In this document: positions 8,243 to 17,063 of the stretch, piece by piece | How the letters are laid out: each line of letters starts with the position of its first letter | Position numbering within the stretch: the stretch's first letter is position 1 | Origin: Streptomyces diacarni | Lineage (GTDB): Bacteria > Actinomycetota > Actinomycetes > Streptomycetales > Streptomycetaceae | Assembly (NCBI RefSeq): GCF_003323715.1 | Contig: NZ_QOIN01000066.1 | Span: 124,001 to 188,000, forward strand | Reading direction: 5' to 3' | Length of the DNA stretch: 64,000 nt | Program-made: the position numbers and the translations under genes | The notes under the pieces: generated by a model | Database searches by the model: none | Seen by the model: only the letters and a program-made list of their open reading frames with translations | What the model was told of the DNA's origin: nothing

Positions 8243-10260
8243 TCGAGGTTCCCGCGGCCACGATAGGCGAGCTGACAGACGCCGTCGGCACGCGCCTGAT
8301 CGGGGCCGGCGACCCCGCCGCGTCGCCGCGAGGAGCGCGGTCGCTCCCCGCGCTTCCGCAGCCGGACCGAGACGCCAAGCCGCTGTGGGGCCGGCAGTTG
8401 GTGCGCACGGCGGGGGCGGTGGGAGTCGGTGCCTGGCTCTTCTCGGCGACCGTCCAGCCGGCCAGTGCCCAGCCCCAGGCCCACACCCCCTCCCAGGTGC
8501 AGACCCTGGGCCGGTACGCGCAACCTCAGCAGCAGTGCCCGAGCCAGGCGCCACCGACGCAGCACGTACAGCCGAGTGCCGGGCCGGAAGCCGCGCCGGC
8601 ACCGGCCTCGGGGCCCGAAGCTCCGGGCCGTGGCCCGGCATCGCAGGACCGGCCCGGACCGCCGGTCCCGATCCCCGACCCGCCCGCGCCGGGTGAGCCC
8701 CCGGCCACCGCGGACCCGGTCGTGCCGCCTCAGGACGGTGCCGCGCCCGGCAAGCCGCTCGTCAACCACCGCGCCAACGAGCCCGCCCCCGGCCCGCCGT
8801 GGAACTGGGACGAATTCGAGGACCGCGTCCGCGACGGCGGGGTCGCCGGGTCCATCGCCGCGTTGGCGGGCCCCCAAGCCGGGATGGCCGGGGCTGCAGG
8901 CGGCGCTCTGTGGAACGCCAGCGCGTACGTCAGCCAGCATCCTGAGGCGATGCGCGTGCTGCGCCAGTCGGAACCCGGTTACATTCCGCCGGAACCCTCG
9001 AAGGACCCGTCGAACCCGGCGTTCCAACCCACGCGAGGCGAGGTGTCCGCCGGGGTCGCCAAACCACCGGGCAGTGGAGAGGACCCGCCCTATCTCGGCC
9101 AGTCCGGAACCTCGGCCGGCGACCTCACCAAGAACGCCGGTGGCTGGTCCGGTGTCCTCGCCGCTCTCTCAGGCAAGAAGTCGAAGGCCGGGGGTCGGGC
9201 GGGCGCTGTTGTGGGCCTGGGCGCCTACGCGAAGGACCACCCGGAAGAGGTACGAGCCCTGAGCGACACCTTGCGTGAGGCTGAGCCGGGGTATGCGGCG
9301 GGTCGGGTGATGGCGGAGCGGCGGGCGTCGAGGCCGACGCCGGAGGAGATTTCTGCGGGTGTGGCGCCTCCGCCGGGGCCGTCGGCTCTGGAGCGGATGT
9401 CGGAGACCCTGCGTGAGGCCGAGCCAGGCTACGCCACCGGACAGCTGCTTGCGGGGATGCGCGACGCGCAGCCGACACCGCAGGGCGCTGATCCGGCTGC
9501 GGTACCTCCCGTACCGCCGACTCCAGCACCTGTTGCGCCTCCCGCCGCGCCACCAGCCCCGGACACTCCGGCGGCCACCGGGGCCAATCCGCCCCCGGCT
9601 CCCGGCCCGCCCCCGGCTCCGACTCCTGCCGCAGCCCCGGCTCCGGCCCCCGGCCCCGCGCCTGCTCCCGCTCCCGGTTCGGCTCCGGCTCCGGCCCCTG
9701 GCCAGGCACCTGCCCCTGAACCGGCGCCCGCTGCTGAGCCGGCACCGGCTCCCGCGCCTCTCCCGGTTCCTGCCCCTGCTCCGGAGACGGAAGCGGCTCC
9801 GGCACCTCAACCCGAGCCGGTCCCAGCTCCTGCCCCCGTAGCTGCTGCTGTTCCCGAACCTGAGCCCACCCCGGCTCCAGAACCTGCCCCGGCTCCAGAG
9901 CCGGAGCCTGCGCCTGAGCCGACGCCCGCTCCTGACCCCGAGGCAGCGTCTCAGCCCGACCCCGCTCCCGAGCCGGCACCTGCGCCCCAACCGGCTCCGG
10001 AGCCGGAGCCTGCGCCTGCTCCCGACCCCGAGGCCGCTCCTCAGCCCGGCCCCGCCCCGGCTCCGGAGCCCGCTCCCGAACCGGCGCCCGCGCCTGAGCC
10101 CGAACCGGCGCCCGAGCCGACCCCGGAGCCCGAGCCGACCCCGGAGCCCGAGCCGACCCCGGAGCCCGAACCGGCACCCGCGCCGGCACCCGAGCCGGCA
10201 CCGGCACCGGTACCGGCCCCTGACGGGCCGCCTCCGGCGCCTCCCGCACCGGCAGGCTGA
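8239..10260 (+). CDS. Repeat-containing protein with a hydrophobic segment and long Pro/Ala/Glu tail
   Basis: 673 residues if read from the GTG at 8239; coding in this frame seems to begin near 8199. A hydrophobic stretch (8398-8470) could be a membrane anchor or internal signal. Next come two ~80-residue modules (about 8836-9075 and 9139-9380), each with a glycine-rich helix, a Y-x3-HPE-x-R-L segment, an (S/A)EPGY box and a final SAGVA-(K/P)-PPG. A third partial copy (LREAEPGYATG) follows near 9412. From ~9500 the protein is almost only P, A, E and G in PAP/PEP units. I do not recognise the family. The tail suggests a cell-wall-spanning or adhesive stalk, but no sorting signal is present. 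Confidence 0.65.
   Translation: MIEVPAATIGELTDAVGTRLIGAGDPAASPRGARSLPALPQPDRDAKPLWGRQLVRTAGAVGVGAWLFSATVQPASAQPQAHTPSQVQTLGRYAQPQQQCPSQAPPTQHVQPSAGPEAAPAPASGPEAPGRGPASQDRPGPPVPIPDPPAPGEPPATADPVVPPQDGAAPGKPLVNHRANEPAPGPPWNWDEFEDRVRDGGVAGSIAALAGPQAGMAGAAGGALWNASAYVSQHPEAMRVLRQSEPGYIPPEPSKDPSNPAFQPTRGEVSAGVAKPPGSGEDPPYLGQSGTSAGDLTKNAGGWSGVLAALSGKKSKAGGRAGAVVGLGAYAKDHPEEVRALSDTLREAEPGYAAGRVMAERRASRPTPEEISAGVAPPPGPSALERMSETLREAEPGYATGQLLAGMRDAQPTPQGADPAAVPPVPPTPAPVAPPAAPPAPDTPAATGANPPPAPGPPPAPTPAAAPAPAPGPAPAPAPGSAPAPAPGQAPAPEPAPAAEPAPAPAPLPVPAPAPETEAAPAPQPEPVPAPAPVAAAVPEPEPTPAPEPAPAPEPEPAPEPTPAPDPEAASQPDPAPEPAPAPQPAPEPEPAPAPDPEAAPQPGPAPAPEPAPEPAPAPEPEPAPEPTPEPEPTPEPEPTPEPEPAPAPAPEPAPAPVPAPDGPPPAPPAPAG
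9500..10257 (+). repeat. Low-complexity Pro-Ala-Glu coding repeat
   Basis: About 250 codons of imperfect PAPAP, PEPAP and PEPTPEPE units, with DNA repeats of roughly 6, 12 and 18 bp. Such tracts vary in copy number by slippage and are prone to assembly error. Confidence 0.85.
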
Positions 10261-10340
10261 TCACAGCAGCCGCCCACCAGCGGTGGGACGCCCGGACGGG
10301 CTGGGCAGGTCCCGCCCCGGCCTCCAGGGTGTAAGGACAT

Positions 10341-10371
10341 GAGCGGGCCGGTCCGAAAAACCGGCCCGCTC
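10341..10371. terminator. Bidirectional terminator hairpin
   Basis: An 11-bp perfect stem (GAGCGGGCCGG) with a 9-nt A-rich loop. It sits between two convergent genes ending at 10260 (+) and 10415 (-). Confidence 0.8.
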
Positions 10372-10414
10372 AGCACGGGCCGAAGCAGTCTCGTTCGGAC
10401 AGACGCCGCCGACG

Positions 10415-11338
10415 TCACCTCGTACGTCGGCGCATCCGCTTGGCCGCCCCGTCGATGGCCCAGGCGTCGGCGACGGGACCGAGGTGCCCGAGCTTGTCGG
10501 GGTTGACCACCGCGCGGATGGTCTGGATCTGGTTGTCGAGCACGTCGACGACGAGGGTGGTGAGAACTTTGCCGTCCCGGTCGCGGAAGACGGCGCCGGG
10601 TTGGCCGTTGACCTCGTGCGGCTCGAACGTCACGTCGACCCGGCCTAGCAGGGGGACGAGCGAGCCGAGCAGCCGGGCCACGTTCTCCGTGCCGGCGATG
10701 GGCCTGGCGAACCGCGGAGCCTTGCCACCGCTGTCCCCGACCATCTGCACGTCGGCGGCCAGTAGATCCTGGAGGCCTGCGACATCGCCTTCGCGGAGGG
10801 CGTCGAAGAACCGCGCTGCCAGCTCCTGCCGCTCCTTGCTGTCCGCTTCGAACCGTGGCCGCCCGGCTTTCATGTGCTGCCGCGCCCGTACCAGCAGTTG
10901 CCGGCATGCTGCCTGCGAACGCCCTACCGCTGCGGCGACGTCGTCGAACTCGAAGCCGAACACCTCCCGCAGTACGAAGACCGACCGCTCCAGCGGGCTG
11001 AGCCGCTCCAGGAGCAGCAGTGCCGCCATCGACACCGAGTCGGCCAGTTCCGCCGAGCGCGCCGGGTCCTGGTACGGGTCTTCCAGCAGCGGCTCGGGGA
11101 ACCACGGCCCCACGTACGCCTCCCGCCGTACCCGCGCCGAGCGCAGCACGTCGATGGAGATCCGCGTCACCGTGACGGAGAGGAACCCTTTGACCGAAGT
11201 GGGAGGTGTCGTCGAGCCGTCGAAGCGCAGCCACGTCTCCTGCACCGCGTCCTCGGCCTCGCTGACGCTGCCGAGAATCCGGTAGGCGATCGAGAAAAGC
11301 AGCGGCCGCAGCTCTTCGAAGACCTCGGCCTTGTTCAC
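10415..11338 (-). CDS. sigJ: ECF41-type RNA polymerase sigma factor with SnoaL-like C-terminal domain (SigJ-like)
   Basis: 307 residues. Sigma2 covers ~4-75 and sigma4 ~105-155. The C-terminal ~170-300 SnoaL-like domain regulates activity in place of an anti-sigma factor. All three ECF41 signatures are visible: WFPEP at 79-83 (consensus WLPEP), DSGGK at 202-206 (consensus DGGGK) and NPDKL at 279-283. GTG at 11338 chosen because AAGGGGGAT lies just upstream; the frame is open further. The partner carboxymuconolactone-decarboxylase gene lies directly upstream on the same strand with a matching promoter. Confidence 0.92.
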   Translation of the reverse strand: MNKAEVFEELRPLLFSIAYRILGSVSEAEDAVQETWLRFDGSTTPPTSVKGFLSVTVTRISIDVLRSARVRREAYVGPWFPEPLLEDPYQDPARSAELADSVSMAALLLLERLSPLERSVFVLREVFGFEFDDVAAAVGRSQAACRQLLVRARQHMKAGRPRFEADSKERQELAARFFDALREGDVAGLQDLLAADVQMVGDSGGKAPRFARPIAGTENVARLLGSLVPLLGRVDVTFEPHEVNGQPGAVFRDRDGKVLTTLVVDVLDNQIQTIRAVVNPDKLGHLGPVADAWAIDGAAKRMRRRTR

Positions 11339-11436
11339 GCCACATCCCCCTTGGGCTTCCTGCCCGGCCGTTCTCGGCGCGGGCACGTGTCAGTGATCTT
11401 GTGGTTCAGCTGTGGGACACGGTCGTCGGGGGACAC

Positions 11437-11910
11437 TCAGTGGAACTGTCCTGCCGTGTAGTCGCCGGCCGGCTGCTGGGCGATGACGTTCAGCCGGTTT
11501 ACCGTGTTCATGAAGGAGACCATGACCACCAGGGCGGTGAGCTGCTCCTCGTCGTAGTGCTTGACGGCACGTTCCCACACCTCGTCGCCGACCCCGCCGG
11601 CCGCGTCCGCGACCCGGGTCCCCTCCTCCGCCAGCTCCAGCGCGGCACGCTCGGCCTCGGTGAAGACGGTGGCCTCCCGCCACGCCGTCACCAGGTTCAG
11701 CCGCGTCGAGGTCTCGCCGGCCGCGACGGCTTCCTTGCTGTGCATGTCGATGCAGACGGCGCAGCCGTTGATCTGGCTCACGCGCAGGGCCACGAGTTCC
11801 TGCGTCGCGGCCGGCAGCGGCGACTCCTTGAGCACCTTGCCCGCGGACATGAAGTACTTGAGGGCCTTGGCGGCGGTCGGGTCGGCGAAGTAGTTCAGGC
11901 GTGCTTCCAT
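11437..11910 (-). CDS. Carboxymuconolactone decarboxylase (AhpD-like) family protein, ECF41 target
   Basis: 157 residues, all-alpha AhpD-like fold. The redox/active-site motif C50-AV-C53-IDMH57 is intact, suggesting peroxidase-like or thiol chemistry. Genes of this family are the standard target of ECF41 sigma factors. Start ATG at 11910 chosen for GGAGGAG at the right distance; the upstream open frame has no ribosome site. It lies 98 bp upstream of the sigma factor gene on the same strand, so read-through would also raise sigma factor levels. Confidence 0.9.
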   Translation of the reverse strand: MEARLNYFADPTAAKALKYFMSAGKVLKESPLPAATQELVALRVSQINGCAVCIDMHSKEAVAAGETSTRLNLVTAWREATVFTEAERAALELAEEGTRVADAAGGVGDEVWERAVKHYDEEQLTALVVMVSFMNTVNRLNVIAQQPAGDYTAGQFH

Positions 11911-11952
11911 CGTGTGTTCTCCTCCGTGCTGCTTTGTGGTTACACACCCTGG

Positions 11953-11979
11953 GACGAGACGGCCCGACTCTCTGTGACA
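11953..11979 (-). promoter_or_regulatory. ECF41 promoter
   Basis: Read on the minus strand: TGTCACA (11973-11979), exactly 16 bp, CGTC (11953-11956). This equals the published ECF41 consensus TGTCACA-N16-CGTC. It is ~45 bp upstream of the start at 11910. Confidence 0.85.
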
Positions 11980-12126
11980 CGGATGTGTGTGATCCACGTC
12001 TCTCCGAGAGTCGTGCCTGCCCAGGCAGGCCGGCGTGCGCTGCGCTTCACATGCGGGTCGGCTGATTCCGGCCGCAGCGGGTACCTCTCCCAGGCACTAC
12101 CGGCAACGAGAGCACTGAGGAGAGAC

Positions 12127-13365
12127 ATGAACGGGGTCACTGCCGCGGGGCAGCGCACGGAGGCTGCCTCCCAGGGCCGGGTCAGCCGCGCTCGCCAGTG
12201 GTTCAGGCGTGCTGTCGGTTCGGGCGGCCACGAGCGGCACACGATGACTCTGATCTTCAAGAGCACGCTGGCTGCCGCAGTGTCGTGGTGGGTCGCGCAC
12301 GACCTGATCGGCGCGACCTCTCCGGCCTTCGCACCGTTCTCCGCCGTACTGATCATGCAGGTCACCGTCTACCGGTCCCTGTGGCAAGCACTGCGCTATG
12401 TGGGTGCTGTGTCGGTGGGGGTCGCGGTGCAGGGCGCGCTGGGTTTCCTGGCCGGGCCGCATCTGCTGACCTTCGTGCTGGTGGCCCTCGTCGCGCTGGC
12501 TGTGGGACGGTGGCGGCCGCTCGGCTCACAGGGCTCCCAGGTGGCGACCGCGGCCTTCTTCGCCTTCTCCACCTACGTCGCCGCTGCCGGCAGCGCGCAG
12601 CGGTGGTCCCAGCTCGGACAGATCATCGAGCTGGTCTTCATCGGCTGCGGCATCGGAGTGATCGTGAACATGGTGGTGCTGCCCCCGATGCGGTACCGCA
12701 GCGCCGAGTACGGCATCCACACTCTCGCGCATTCCCTGTGCGACCTGGTCGGCGACATGTACCCGGCGCTGCGCGAGGGAAAGCTGGACGAGGAGCGCAC
12801 CCGGCAGTGGCGGCAGCGTGCCGTGCAGCTGGGACCGATCGCGCAGCAGGCACAGTCCTCGCTGCACACGGCGTGGGAGAGCACTCTCTACAATCCCCGC
12901 CGGCTCCGGCGGCGCCACCGCCCCCGCACCTTCTCCGGCTACCAGGCTGTCGTCGACGCCCTCGAACGCGTCACCTACCAGGTGACCTCGATGACCCGCA
13001 GCCTCGACCAGTGGGGCGGCGGCGCCGACGGCGAGTCGAACGCGGCAGGATTCACCCGCGCCTACGGTGACTTCCTCGCCTCTCTCGCGCACATCGCCGA
13101 ACTGCTCGCCGACATCGACGAGGACCAGCTGCACCGTCAGTCGCAGGAGCTGTGCCAGGCCGCCGCGGAGGCGCAGAGGTGCCGCGACCGGCTGGAGGAC
13201 AACGCACGGGAAAGCTCGCTTCCCCTCAGCGATCCGGGCCGGCCGTACGGCATCCTCATGGCCGAGGCCACCCGGCTGATGGACGAGTTCCAGCACACCT
13301 GCGACGTGCTCCAGCACGGCGTCGACCAGGCGGACTCCGGCGACGCCGGCTCGTCCTCTTCCTGA
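12127..13365 (+). CDS. FUSC/aromatic acid exporter-family membrane protein
   Basis: 412 residues. About six transmembrane helices lie between ~40 and 195 (for example APFSAVLIMQVTVY and IGCGIGVIVNMVVLPP, the family's typical last helix), followed by a ~210-residue soluble part with predicted helices. This is half the size of proteobacterial FusC pumps and matches the actinobacterial FUSC proteins. It may export aromatic or other weak acids; the substrate is unknown. ATG at 12127 with a GAGGAGA site; the frame is open upstream over unrelated sequence. It converges on the gene ending at 13387. Confidence 0.85.
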   Translation: MNGVTAAGQRTEAASQGRVSRARQWFRRAVGSGGHERHTMTLIFKSTLAAAVSWWVAHDLIGATSPAFAPFSAVLIMQVTVYRSLWQALRYVGAVSVGVAVQGALGFLAGPHLLTFVLVALVALAVGRWRPLGSQGSQVATAAFFAFSTYVAAAGSAQRWSQLGQIIELVFIGCGIGVIVNMVVLPPMRYRSAEYGIHTLAHSLCDLVGDMYPALREGKLDEERTRQWRQRAVQLGPIAQQAQSSLHTAWESTLYNPRRLRRRHRPRTFSGYQAVVDALERVTYQVTSMTRSLDQWGGGADGESNAAGFTRAYGDFLASLAHIAELLADIDEDQLHRQSQELCQAAAEAQRCRDRLEDNARESSLPLSDPGRPYGILMAEATRLMDEFQHTCDVLQHGVDQADSGDAGSSSS

Positions 13366-13386
13366 CCGAGCCGGCGGGGACGGACG

Positions 13387-14970
13387 TCAGGCGGAGAAGC
13401 GGTCGGGGTCGGCCGCGGCCCAGTCCGCGGCCCACTCCGGCGGTGCCTCTCGGAGGAGCTGGCCCGGTGCCAGCCAGTGGTGCAGTTCCTCAGCGGAGCG
13501 GATGGTGACGGGATCCATGCGCCGGTACAGCATGTGCGGGCGCAGTTCGCCCGGCTCGCCTGCTCCCATGGAGGCCATGATCCGCTGGGCGCTGTGCACC
13601 GTGGCTTCCTGATAGCGGTGGACGCGGGCGGACTTGTCGTCGACGTCGAGCGCGCGGGCCCGGCGCGCGTCCTGAGTGGCGACGCCCGTGGGGCAGGTGT
13701 TGGTGTGGCAGCTCATGGCCTGGATACAGCCGACGGCGAACATCATGGCGCGGGCCGCGTTGGTGTAGTCGGCGCCCTGCACCAGGCGCTTGACGACGTC
13801 GGCCCCGGTGGCCACCTTGCCACTGGCTCCGATGCGGACACGGTCCCGCAGCCCCGTGCCGACCAGTGCGTTGTGCACCGTCATCAGGCCCTCGGTCAAC
13901 GGCATTCCGACGTGGTCGCAGAACTCCAGGGGAGCGGCCCCCGTGCCGCCCTCGGCGCCGTCGACGACGATGAAGTCGGGTGTGCTGTCCTCAGCGAGCA
14001 TGGCCTTGCACACGGCAAGGACATCGCGCCGGGTGCCCACGCACAGTTTGAACCCCGCCGGCTTGCCACCGGCCAGCTCCCGCATCCGGGCGATGAACCG
14101 GACCAGTTCGCGCGGGGTGGAGAAGACCCGGTGGTAGGGCGGGGACACGACCGTCTCGCCCTGCGGCACTCCACGCACCGCGGCTATCTCCGCGTTGACC
14201 TTGCCGCCCGGCAGCACCCCGCCGATGCCGGGTTTGGCTCCCTGGGACAGTTTCAGCGAGACACACTTGACCTGGTCCAGCGCGGCCGTCCGGGCGAACT
14301 GCTCGGGGTCGAAGGCGCCGTCGTCGGTGCGGCAGCCGAAATAGCCCGTGCCGATCTCCCACACCAGGTCGCCGCCGTGCTGCCGGTGGTGGTCGGAGAT
14401 GCCGCCCTCGCCGGTGTCGTGCGCGAAACCGCCGAGCGCCGCGCCGTTGTTGAGCGCCCGGATGGCGTTGGCCGACAGCGAACCGAAGCTCATCGCCGAG
14501 ACGTTGAGCAGTGACATGTCGTACGGCTGTGTGCAGTCGGGACCACCGACGCGCACGGTCGGCGGGGTCTGCGGGACCGGGACCGGAGCGATGGAGGGCG
14601 CGAGGAACTCGTAACCCGTCTCGTAGACGTCCCGCTCGCTGCCGAAAGGCTCCTCGGCCGCGGTGCCCTTCGCCCGCTGGTAGACGAGGTCCCGGGTGTC
14701 GCGGTCATAGGGCCGGCCGTCGTGGTTGCGCTCGATGAAGTACTGCTGCAACTCGGGCCGGATGCTCTCCAGCAGATAGCGCAGGTGGCCGAGGACCGGG
14801 TAGTTGCGCAGCACCGAGTGCCTGCGCTGGAACAGGTCGTACACGCCGATGACGGCGAGGGCCAGCAGTACGGCGGCCGGTATCCACCACCAGCCCGAGG
14901 CGAACAGCGACAGGGCGGTCGCGCCCAGCGCGGCAGCCGCGACACCCGTCACGCAAGCGAATCTGATCAT
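13387..14970 (-). CDS. FMN-binding glutamate synthase family protein, membrane-anchored
   Basis: 527 residues. Two hydrophobic helices (residues ~2-40) precede a GltB-type FMN-binding TIM barrel (~130-480) with conserved stretches such as SFGSLSANAIRALN, KPGIGGVLPGGKVN, DGAEGGTGAAP and the Cys-rich CHTNTCPTGVATQ, which suits an Fe-S cluster. The glutaminase domain and the GltD partner are absent, so it is not the housekeeping glutamate synthase. The reaction of these stand-alone proteins is not established. ATG at 14970 chosen because upstream sequence is not coding-like. Confidence 0.88.
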   Translation of the reverse strand: MIRFACVTGVAAAALGATALSLFASGWWWIPAAVLLALAVIGVYDLFQRRHSVLRNYPVLGHLRYLLESIRPELQQYFIERNHDGRPYDRDTRDLVYQRAKGTAAEEPFGSERDVYETGYEFLAPSIAPVPVPQTPPTVRVGGPDCTQPYDMSLLNVSAMSFGSLSANAIRALNNGAALGGFAHDTGEGGISDHHRQHGGDLVWEIGTGYFGCRTDDGAFDPEQFARTAALDQVKCVSLKLSQGAKPGIGGVLPGGKVNAEIAAVRGVPQGETVVSPPYHRVFSTPRELVRFIARMRELAGGKPAGFKLCVGTRRDVLAVCKAMLAEDSTPDFIVVDGAEGGTGAAPLEFCDHVGMPLTEGLMTVHNALVGTGLRDRVRIGASGKVATGADVVKRLVQGADYTNAARAMMFAVGCIQAMSCHTNTCPTGVATQDARRARALDVDDKSARVHRYQEATVHSAQRIMASMGAGEPGELRPHMLYRRMDPVTIRSAEELHHWLAPGQLLREAPPEWAADWAAADPDRFSA

Positions 14971-15218
14971 GAGTGAGACCAACCGGTGGGAAGCAGATGC
15001 ACGGAGGAGGAGGCTACCGCCACGTCCAAAGGCCGGAGCGGCGGCCCCCGTAGGCACCCTCCGCCGCACGCCCCCGCTCTCCACGGAAGTGGACGCCCAG
15101 ACGCCGTTGACCAGGGAGTATCGCGCGTCATGACGCCATCTCGTAGTCCACACGGCTCGGGCCTGCGAGGGTCCGTAGGGCTCCGGGCTGTGAGGCGTGG
15201 GTGTGCCACAATGCCGCC

Positions 15219-15346
15219 ATGGAGATGCGGCCGTATGTGGACGAGCTCTGCCACGAGTTCCTGGTTGCCGCCACCGGAGGTGGCGAGGACACTCGTGCGC
15301 TCGCCGAGCGGCTCATCGGACCACTCGAGACGGCCGCCCGGCTCAC
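15219..15346 (+). pseudogene. HicB-family antitoxin-like fragment (5' end only)
   Basis: About 43 residues starting MEMRPYVDEL, with the run ALAERLIGPLETAARL typical of the start of Streptomyces HicB-family antitoxin proteins. Homology stops at about 15346, in mid-domain, and the frame then runs into unrelated residues and a stop at 15389. The HicB remainder and any toxin partner are missing. Assignment rests on remembered family sequence. Confidence 0.55.
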
Positions 15347-15553
15347 GGCGTGCCCACCGGAGAGCTCAACTTCTTCGTCGACGCTGTGACACGGGTGGCA
15401 CATCAGACCTTCGTGGACGGCATGCGTCTGGTCTTCACCGTCTCTGCGGGCCTGGCACTCGTCGCCGGACTGCTCTGTCTCCTGGTCCGCAACACCAGGC
15501 CCCAGCAGGAGGCATCAGCTCTCACAGCACCGGAGGTCACCGGCCAGGCCTGA
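15347..15553 (+). pseudogene. MFS transporter C-terminal fragment
   Basis: In another frame from the HicB-like piece, the peptide GELNFFVDAVTRVAHQTF followed by a hydrophobic helix (LVFTVSAGLALVAGLLCLL) and a short polar tail resembles the last transmembrane segment of DHA2-type drug transporters. There is no start and no upstream helices, so it is a remnant fused by rearrangement. Confidence 0.55.
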
Positions 15554-15631
15554 GCCGCCCGGCCCCTTGGCGTCCCTGGGACGTACGGGCAGCGGAGTTC
15601 GCCGTGGCGCTCGGAAGGCCGCGAGAGGTGC

Positions 15632-16909
15632 TCACGCGGACGTGCCGTGCCCGTCGCCGGGGGTGTCGCACAGCGCGTGGTCGACGAGGGTGCCCGCGGC
15701 CTGCTCCTGTCGGAGCGCGCTGCCCGGGGAGCCGTTGAGGGCCGTGGACATGGACACGGTGACGGAGCGGCTGCCGTCGCCTGTGACGCCGTTCAGGGTG
15801 ACGTAGCCGCCGTCGCCTCCCTCGTGACTCCAGTAGCTGCCGCCGCAGGACAGGGGCCGGTTGACGAGGCCGAGGCCGTAGCGTCCGTCCGGCCAGAACG
15901 TCCGCATCTCCTCGTTGACCGGTACGGTCTCCCGCATCTCGGCCAGCCGTTCCCTGGGCAGCAGTTCGGCGCCGAGCAGGGCCCGGAAGAAGCGGTTGAC
16001 GTCCGCGGTGGTGGAGACGTGGTCGCCGGGGCTCGGGAGGATCACGTCGGTGACGTCGACGCGTTCGCCGGACGGGAAGACCTGGTAGCCGTTGGCGTGC
16101 GGGGCGCGGAGCGTGGAAGTGCCGCTGCCCGGCAGATAGGTGTGATGCATGTCGAGCGGTTCCAGGATCCGGTCTTTGATCTCCTCGTGCCAGGGGCGGT
16201 CTGTGACCTTCTCGATGACCATGTCGAGCAGGACGTAACCGGTGTTGGAGTAGCTCCATCCCGTGCCGGGTGGGAAGTCAGGGCGGTGCCTCATCGCCAG
16301 AGCGACGATCTGCCGGGGCGTGTAGGTGTCGTGCCGGCGCTCGTAGTACTCCTGCGGGGTGGTGTAGCCGGGAAGCTCGTCGTCCTGGATGCCGCTGGTG
16401 TGCTGGAGAAGGTGGCGGATGGTGATGCGGCGTCCGTCGTTGCCTTTTCCCTCCACCAGGCCTGGCAACCAGCGGTCCACGGTGTCGTCGAGTGCCAGCT
16501 TGCCCTCACCGACCAGTTGCAGGACCACGGCGGCCACGAGCGGCTTGCCGGCGCTGGCCATGCGGAAGTAGCCGTCGCGGGGGACCGGGCGGTCCGTGCC
16601 CGTTTCGGCGACGCCGCTGGTGGCGACCAGATCCCGGCCGGACCCCGTGGTGACCCGCGCCTGGACGCCGATGACTCCCAGCGTTCGTATGGCGTCGGTG
16701 TCCCGGCGCAACTCGGCTCGCCCGTATCCGGGCGTGGCCGCTTCGCGCGCGTCGACCGGCCACTGGATGACGACGGCAGCGCTGACGGTCGCCAGAGCGG
16801 CCGCTGCGGCGGTCAACCACCGGCGACCGGCGCGCCGGTGTCCACCGGAGTTGTCGGGCGGGGGTGTGGGCGGGTGGTGCGGGGCGGTTTCCGGGCTCGT
16901 CGCTCTCAT
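15632..16909 (-). CDS. Serine hydrolase, beta-lactamase/D-Ala-D-Ala carboxypeptidase family, exported
   Basis: 425 residues. A basic N-terminus and hydrophobic helix (~31-50) form a signal anchor. The class C-type motifs are present: S119-AGK122 (nucleophile and general base), YSN (in WSYSNTGY, ~228) and HEGG near ~362, taking the KTG position. Such proteins act outside the membrane on peptidoglycan peptides or other esters and amides; the substrate is not certain. No linked regulator. The upstream gene is divergent. Confidence 0.88.
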   Translation of the reverse strand: MRATSPETAPHHPPTPPPDNSGGHRRAGRRWLTAAAAALATVSAAVVIQWPVDAREAATPGYGRAELRRDTDAIRTLGVIGVQARVTTGSGRDLVATSGVAETGTDRPVPRDGYFRMASAGKPLVAAVVLQLVGEGKLALDDTVDRWLPGLVEGKGNDGRRITIRHLLQHTSGIQDDELPGYTTPQEYYERRHDTYTPRQIVALAMRHRPDFPPGTGWSYSNTGYVLLDMVIEKVTDRPWHEEIKDRILEPLDMHHTYLPGSGTSTLRAPHANGYQVFPSGERVDVTDVILPSPGDHVSTTADVNRFFRALLGAELLPRERLAEMRETVPVNEEMRTFWPDGRYGLGLVNRPLSCGGSYWSHEGGDGGYVTLNGVTGDGSRSVTVSMSTALNGSPGSALRQEQAAGTLVDHALCDTPGDGHGTSA

Positions 16910-17063
16910 GCCGTCACGCTAGGCAGGCACCGCATGCGGCGCGCTGCCGCAGGCTCCCGAACGGAAGGTACAGCTGCCTGTAGTGCGGGAGCGCCGCCCG
17001 GTACCTAGAGTGGATCATGTGGGGCCTGCTCCTGCTGGACGACGACAAGAGGAAAGCGATCAC

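Noticed and set aside
9500..10257. Minus-strand proteins in the Pro-rich tract
   Set aside because: Open only because of the repeat composition; Arg/Gly-rich translations and no start signals.
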